From a virus: 38,719 nucleotides of DNA. Below the pieces are notes generated by a model. It ran no database searches. It was given only the letters and a program-made list of their open reading frames with translations, and was not told the DNA's origin. Location: the IMG/VR virus record IMGVR_UViG_3300027413_000017, positions 1 through 38,719 of that record. One strand, written 5' to 3'. This document shows positions 38,707 to 38,719 of this stretch, in pieces (the first letter of the stretch is position 1; each line of letters starts with the position of its first letter). The position numbers and the translations under genes were made by a program.

Positions 38707-38719
38707 TTCGGATTCGCCA

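Noticed and set aside
1-38719. Alternative genetic code (TGA read as Trp)
   Set aside because: Many genes end in TGA, including ATGA overlaps, and long genes have no internal TGA; only one gene shows an in-frame TGA.
1-38719. CRISPR arrays, tRNAs, insertion sequences
   Set aside because: No regularly spaced repeat-spacer pattern, no T-loop GGTTCGA-type tRNA pattern, no transposase or terminal inverted repeats seen by eye; a tRNA scan would be needed to exclude a divergent tRNA.

Overview
The window is part of a tailed-phage genome (or prophage) with double-stranded DNA, coding on both strands. Minus-strand genes form the packaging, head and tail modules at both ends of the window. The middle (about 7.8-16.7 kb) is a rightward cluster of many small, mostly unrecognised early-type genes. 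The host cannot be named from sequence alone. A planctomycete-like host is a weak inference, from the CsrA-type protein starting MLVLGRG, the long poly-serine linkers in a tail protein and the number of glycosyltransferases. I see no integrase, portal, prohead protease, endolysin, tRNA or CRISPR array. The left and right edges both cut the structural operon, so the portal and protease probably lie outside.

Layout, left to right. 1-7652 (minus): a small high-GC regulator-like operon (456-aa and 69-aa proteins), a thermonuclease, the small terminase, a glycosyltransferase, the large terminase, two small proteins, a KTSC-like protein and a truncated gene running off the edge. 7653-7872: divergent control region. 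7873-16208 (plus): about 23 small genes with 4-nt or longer overlaps, recurrent AAAGGC-type ribosome binding leaders and strong GC-rich hairpins. These include a Gp88-like cysteine protein, a lipoprotein, micro membrane proteins, zinc-ribbon proteins, a CsrA homologue and a ribbon-helix-helix-like basic protein. A near-perfect intrinsic terminator follows. 16345-18859 (plus): a separate AT-rich segment with an unknown 124-aa protein, a radical SAM/SPASM-like enzyme and a DxD glycosyltransferase.

18820-24878 (minus): a GT2 glycosyltransferase, then a DNA metabolism/recombination module in the order ERF annealing protein, small basic protein, RusA resolvase, winged-helix-type protein, HNH protein, ParB-like protein, SF2 helicase and coiled-coil protein (transcribed right to left). 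24929-38719 (minus): the structural operon, transcribed right to left: scaffold-like protein, DUF2190-like decoration protein, major capsid protein, gp36-like connector, tail-tube candidate, tail assembly chaperone with a -1 frameshift site, tape-measure candidate, large tail proteins, a poly-serine cysteine-rich tail protein, and a 825-aa Stealth-like/glycosyltransferase fusion coupled to it by a TAATG overlap.

Most interesting points: (i) a programmed -1 frameshift whose geometry is tightly constrained by the sequence; (ii) a 14-bp palindrome, CCGCCAATTGGCGG, iterated through the genome in all coding frames and in intergenic DNA; (iii) a likely virion-sugar system (poly-Ser tail protein, Stealth-like fusion and three more glycosyltransferases); (iv) a phage CsrA; (v) a gene with a strong start but an in-frame TGA at codon 21.
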